From positions 1 to 7,778 of the forward strand of contig CALVZZ010000047.1 of assembly GCA_944372715.1 (NCBI GenBank): DNA of 7,778 nt. The letters run 5' to 3'. Below are positions 4,788-7,778 of the stretch, piece after piece; the first letter of the stretch is position 1, and the number at the start of each line of letters is the position of its first letter. A program made the translations under genes and the position numbers. Source of the DNA: an uncultured Clostridia bacterium. Its GTDB lineage: Bacteria > Bacillota > Clostridia > Christensenellales > UBA1242. Below the pieces are notes generated by a model, which was not told where the DNA came from, did not search any database, and saw only the letters and a program-made list of their open reading frames with translations.

Positions 4788-5462
4788 TTAATTCTCCTTT
4801 AATAAATCTTTTATAACTTCACTTGTGATAACACAAGCGCAAGCTGTTGGATGCCACATAATGCTTCCCAAACCATCACATTGCAAGTTTTCTTGTTTAG
4901 AATAGCAAACCTTGTGATTTTTTATACCTCTTTCTTTCAATATTTTTCTTATTACTTTTGAAAGAGGATCATTTTGTGTTTTGTAAATGTCAGAAATTTC
5001 ATAAATAGGAGCTATAATTTTTTTTGCAGTCCCCATTGCCGAAATGATGTTTATGCTATTTTTTTTGCAATACTCAATTAAACAAGCTTTATCTTTAACA
5101 CTATCTATTGCATCTATAACATAGTCACAATTTTTTTCTATAAGCTGACTTACATTATCTTCTGTCAACTTGACATTTATCGCATTAATTATAGCATCGG
5201 GATTAATTTGAATTAACCTATTTTTTAAAACATCTACTTTTAATTTACCAATATTGCTTTGAAGAGATATAATTTGTCTGTTGATGTTACTAGGTTCTAT
5301 AATGTCATAGTCTATAATACTTAATTTACAAATACCTGTTCTTACAAGCATTTCAGCCACAATTCCACCAACACCACCAATACCAACAACAAAGATATTT
5401 TTTTCTTTTAATTTTTTTATATTTTCTTTTCCAAGCAATAATTCAGTTCTAGAAGTATCCAT
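4788..5462 (-). CDS. tcdA: ThiF/MoeB-like E1 enzyme, probable tRNA threonylcarbamoyladenosine dehydratase (TcdA)
   Basis: A 224-residue ATP-dependent E1-like enzyme. TcdA activates the carboxyl of t6A37 in tRNA and closes it into the cyclic form. The nucleotide-binding GIGGVGG (27-33), D51 at the end of the second strand, NINRQ (59-63) and DAID (117-120) are all visible. The segment DPLSKVIRKILKERG (165-179) is typical of TcdA rather than ThiF or MoeB, and there is no CxxC zinc pair or rhodanese domain. It is a little shorter than E. coli TcdA (about 268). It has Cys residues at 195, 208 and 210 near the C terminus. ATG 5462 has a weak AGGT seven bases upstream and follows hslU by 12 bases. 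The neighbouring trxA and nifS recall E. coli csdA-csdE-csdL. Confidence 0.85.
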   Translation of the reverse strand: MDTSRTELLLGKENIKKLKEKNIFVVGIGGVGGIVAEMLVRTGICKLSIIDYDIIEPSNINRQIISLQSNIGKLKVDVLKNRLIQINPDAIINAINVKLTEDNVSQLIEKNCDYVIDAIDSVKDKACLIEYCKKNSINIISAMGTAKKIIAPIYEISDIYKTQNDPLSKVIRKILKERGIKNHKVCYSKQENLQCDGLGSIMWHPTACACVITSEVIKDLLKEN

Positions 5463-5474
5463 ATATTTTACCTA

Positions 5475-6779
5475 TTACAAAACATATTTCTTTAAATCAT
5501 ATTTTTTCTTTGTATCGCTGAATGATTTTAAAACATAATCCTTATCAATAACAACTTTTGCCATAGGATGTTTACCTGTCGCATTAAAAGAAGTATCTTC
5601 AATTAATTGTTCCATTATTGTGTGAAGTCTTCTTGCCCCAATATTTTCACTTGTTTCGTTTTCTTGTTCAGCAATTTCAGCAATTTCATCTAATGCATCA
5701 TCAGTAAACTCTAAATCAATATTATCTACTTTTAAAAGGCTGGAATACTGCAATATAATAGAATTTTTTGTTACAGTCAAAATCTCTTTAAAATCTTTTT
5801 TTGTTAAATTATTTAATTCCACTCTGATTGGGAATCTTCCCTGCAATTCTGGAATCATATCTTCTATTTTAGAAACGTGGAAAGCACCAGCAGCGATAAA
5901 CAAAATAAAATCAGTTTTTATATTTCCATATTTTGTTGCAACTGTAGAACCTTCAACAATTGGCAAAATATCTCTTTGAACACCTTCTCTAGAAACATCA
6001 GGACCCTTACCACTTTCTTTCCCAACAATTTTGTCCATTTCATCTATAAAGATGATTCCATCTTCTTCTGCCCTTCTAATAGCTTCTTGATTCAGTGCAT
6101 CATCATCAATTTGTTTATCACATTCATCATTAAAAATTAAATCCCTAGCAATTTTAACCTTCATTTTTTTTCTTTTCTTTTGTGAAGGGAAAAGACCTCC
6201 AAGCATATCTGTAAGATTTATCTCACCCATTCCCCCAACCATTCCAAAAGCCTTTGGAGCTTCAGAAACTTCAACTTCAATAAGATTATCTTCTAATTTA
6301 CCTTGCAAATAATCTTCCTTGATTTTTTCTCTATACTCTTCTTCTGTTTGATTTTCTGTTTTTTCAATAGATTTATAAAGTGCGTCTAAAATTTTTCTTT
6401 CAACAAGTGGTTTAACTTTTTCTTCCACTTCGTGATGTTTTTCATCTTTAACCATTCTTACAGACACTTCAACTAAGTCACGCACCATACTTTCAACATC
6501 TCTACCTACATAACCAACTTCTGTATATTTTGTTGCTTCAATCTTGATAAAAGGTGCTTTTACAAGCTTTGCAAGTCTTCTTGCAATTTCTGTTTTACCA
6601 ACCCCAGTGGGTCCTTTCATAATTATATTTTTAGGAGTAATTTCTTCACGAAGTTCTTTTGGAAGTTTACTTCTTCTATAACGATTTCTTAAAGCTATCG
6701 CAACAGCTCTTTTTGCTTCTTTCTGCCCTATTATATATTTATCAAGTTCGTTTACTATTTCCTTAGGTGTTAAATCCAT
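5475..6779 (-). CDS. hslU: HslU (ClpY), ATPase subunit of the HslUV protease
   Basis: A 434-residue AAA+ unfoldase that feeds proteins into the HslV peptidase. Visible features are Walker A GPTGVGKT (56-63), the pore loop GYVG (89-92), a long charged intermediate domain (about 105-235), Walker B IIFIDEMD (242-249), the arginine finger region ELQGRFPIRV (R315) and sensor 2 GARR (381-384). The C-terminal tail DLKKYVL, which docks into HslV in known complexes, is intact. The start overlaps the hslV stop in a TAATG and has GGAGGAG just upstream, so the subunits are translationally coupled. In Bacillus subtilis codY follows this gene; here a TcdA-like gene does. Confidence 0.98.
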   Translation of the reverse strand: MDLTPKEIVNELDKYIIGQKEAKRAVAIALRNRYRRSKLPKELREEITPKNIIMKGPTGVGKTEIARRLAKLVKAPFIKIEATKYTEVGYVGRDVESMVRDLVEVSVRMVKDEKHHEVEEKVKPLVERKILDALYKSIEKTENQTEEEYREKIKEDYLQGKLEDNLIEVEVSEAPKAFGMVGGMGEINLTDMLGGLFPSQKKRKKMKVKIARDLIFNDECDKQIDDDALNQEAIRRAEEDGIIFIDEMDKIVGKESGKGPDVSREGVQRDILPIVEGSTVATKYGNIKTDFILFIAAGAFHVSKIEDMIPELQGRFPIRVELNNLTKKDFKEILTVTKNSIILQYSSLLKVDNIDLEFTDDALDEIAEIAEQENETSENIGARRLHTIMEQLIEDTSFNATGKHPMAKVVIDKDYVLKSFSDTKKKYDLKKYVL

Positions 6780-7315
6780 TATATCTCCTCCACTGTTATA
6801 TGGTCATTTGTGAACACACAAATTTGACTAGCAATCAAAAGTGATTTTTTAGCAATTTCCTTTGCTGACAAATTTGTGTTTTCTTTTAATGCTTTTGCAG
6901 AAGCAAGTGCATAATTACCCCCAGAACCAATTGCACAAACATCGTCCTGTGGCTCAATGACATCACCATTTCCTGAAATGATTAAAATTTTTTCTGAATC
7001 TGCAACTATTAACATTGCTTCTAACTTTCTTAAAACTTTATCACTTCTCCAAGTTTGAGCAAGTTCAACAGCGCTTCTCATTAAGTTACCTGAAAACTTG
7101 TTCAACATATCCTCAAATCTTTCTGACAAACTGAAAGCATCTGCAACACTACCAGCAAATCCAACTACCACTTTTCCATTGTAAATTCTTCTAACTTTAA
7201 CGGCATTATTTTTAAATATAACACTTTGACCAACTGTAACTTGTCCATCACCAGCAATAGCAGTTTTTCCGTCACGCTTAACAGCACAAATAGTCGTGCC
7301 TCTCATATCCTCCAT
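6779..7315 (-). CDS. hslV: HslV (ClpQ), peptidase subunit of the HslUV protease
   Basis: A 178-residue N-terminal-nucleophile protease forming the peptidase core of HslUV. The family start TTICAVKRDGKTAIAGDGQVT, the KVRRIYNGKV segment with the active-site lysine, GFAGSVADAF, WRSDKVLRKLEAML and IGSGGNYALA are all present. The likely catalytic threonine is T7, so MEDMRG would be a short propeptide. I chose ATG 7315 because GGAAGGAG (7331-7324) lies eight bases upstream; a TTG at 7333 falls upstream of that SD. It is co-transcribed with hslU, with a one-base overlap. No xerC-like codV gene lies between trmFO and hslV, unlike Bacillus. Confidence 0.97.
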   Translation of the reverse strand: MEDMRGTTICAVKRDGKTAIAGDGQVTVGQSVIFKNNAVKVRRIYNGKVVVGFAGSVADAFSLSERFEDMLNKFSGNLMRSAVELAQTWRSDKVLRKLEAMLIVADSEKILIISGNGDVIEPQDDVCAIGSGGNYALASAKALKENTNLSAKEIAKKSLLIASQICVFTNDHITVEEI

Positions 7316-7335
7316 ATTTATTTCTCCTTCCAAAA

Positions 7336-7364
7336 ATTTTAAAACTTTTAAAAATAAAAGTCAA
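7336..7364 (-). promoter_or_regulatory. Promoter of hslV-hslU
   Basis: TTGACT (7364-7359), a 17-base spacer and TAAAAT (7341-7336) on the minus strand. The -35 overlaps the last codons of trmFO. The expected start near 7329 falls within the SD GGAAGGAG (7331-7324). I see no strong terminator after trmFO, so read-through from trmFO probably adds to this promoter. Confidence 0.55.
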
Positions 7365-7778
7365 TCAATATTATTTTTATCTTTATTTTCTTCCACTAAA
7401 AAGCACTTATGTAAATAATTTTCAATTTCCTTCATTGAATTTTCATAAATATACCTTTTTTTCTGTTTTTTATCTTTAAATTGAACATCGCAGTTAATTA
7501 TTCCATAATTAGAATTCATTGGTTGAAAATCAAATGGCGATGCAGTATTTGAAATATAATTCAATATTGCTCCAATACAAGTGGTAGATGGTAAAGGCAT
7601 AACATTTTTTTTATTAATATACCTATACATATTAATTGCACAGACAAGTCCACTTCCTATGCTTTCAACATAACCTTCTACCCCAGATAATTGACCAGCA
7701 ACAAAAACATTAGGATATTCCCTTAATTGACTGCAACTATTTAAACATAAAGGTGCATTTATAAAAGAATTTCTATGC
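7361..7778 (-). CDS. trmFO: TrmFO, tRNA (uracil-54-C5) methyltransferase, C-terminal part
   Basis: The last 138 residues of a folate- and FAD-dependent enzyme that methylates U54 of the tRNA T loop. The start lies beyond the window edge. The frame is open from 7778, not only from the Met at 7630. It reads HRNSFINAPLCLN, then AGQLSGVEGYVES, SIGSGLVCAINMYRYI and a PLPSTTCIGAILNYISN block, all typical of the TrmFO C-terminal half, including the glycine-rich FAD-contacting segment. The family then ends in a variable Lys/Glu-rich tail, as here. trmFO directly before hslV-hslU follows the Bacillus order with the codV gene missing. It is cut by the window edge, not a broken gene. Confidence 0.95.
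   Translation of the reverse strand, partial: HRNSFINAPLCLNSCSQLREYPNVFVAGQLSGVEGYVESIGSGLVCAINMYRYINKKNVMPLPSTTCIGAILNYISNTASPFDFQPMNSNYGIINCDVQFKDKKQKKRYIYENSMKEIENYLHKCFLVEENKDKNNID

Noticed and set aside
2316..6140. Plus-strand ORFs over ruvX, nifU, nifS and hslU
   Set aside because: All are antisense shadows of conserved minus-strand genes, with no SD or family resemblance.
7316..7333. hslV starting at TTG 7333
   Set aside because: It lies upstream of the GGAAGGAG that serves ATG 7315.

Overview
The window is AT-rich and gene-dense. It looks like chromosomal DNA from a low-GC Bacillota, most likely an uncultured gut-type Clostridia. The reasons are: strong Shine-Dalgarno (SD) sites before many genes, TTGACA/TATAAT-type promoters, TGA used as a normal stop codon (so not Mollicutes), tRNAs with encoded CCA, and Bacillota gene pairs such as ruvX next to a DUF1292 gene and trmFO followed by hslV-hslU. 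Lineage is inferred; no rRNA or species marker is present.

Region 1 (1-506) is a tRNA hub. tRNA-Gly(GCC) reads leftward into its own terminator. From a divergent promoter region, tRNA-Cys(GCA) and tRNA-Leu(UAA) read rightward. Region 2 (507-1492, plus strand) is the only part I cannot tie to housekeeping. It holds an 86-residue ORF beginning two bases after the tRNA-Leu CCA, a terminator, an unrecognised 152-residue gene with its own promoter, then a stretch with nested inverted repeats ending in strong terminators. This is the most likely place for undescribed biology.

Region 3 (1495-7778, minus strand) is housekeeping, read right to left: trmFO (truncated by the window edge), hslV, hslU, a TcdA/ThiF-like E1 enzyme, trxA, nifS, nifU, terminator, a 49-residue single-membrane-span protein, terminator, ruvX, a DUF1292 gene, a 43-residue Ser/Asn/Lys-rich protein, terminator. 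The genes cover tRNA modification (TrmFO, TcdA), proteolysis (HslUV), thiol redox (TrxA), Fe-S cluster assembly (NifS-NifU) and DNA/RNA processing (RuvX). Internal promoters are proposed before hslV, nifS and ruvX. The nifS promoter carries a perfect 17-bp palindrome over its -35 box.

The proposed promoters for hslV, nifS, ruvX and the 869-1327 gene all place the transcription start on the SD or on the ATG itself, predicting very short or absent 5' leaders. I found no CRISPR array, transposase, integrase or recognisable defence system.
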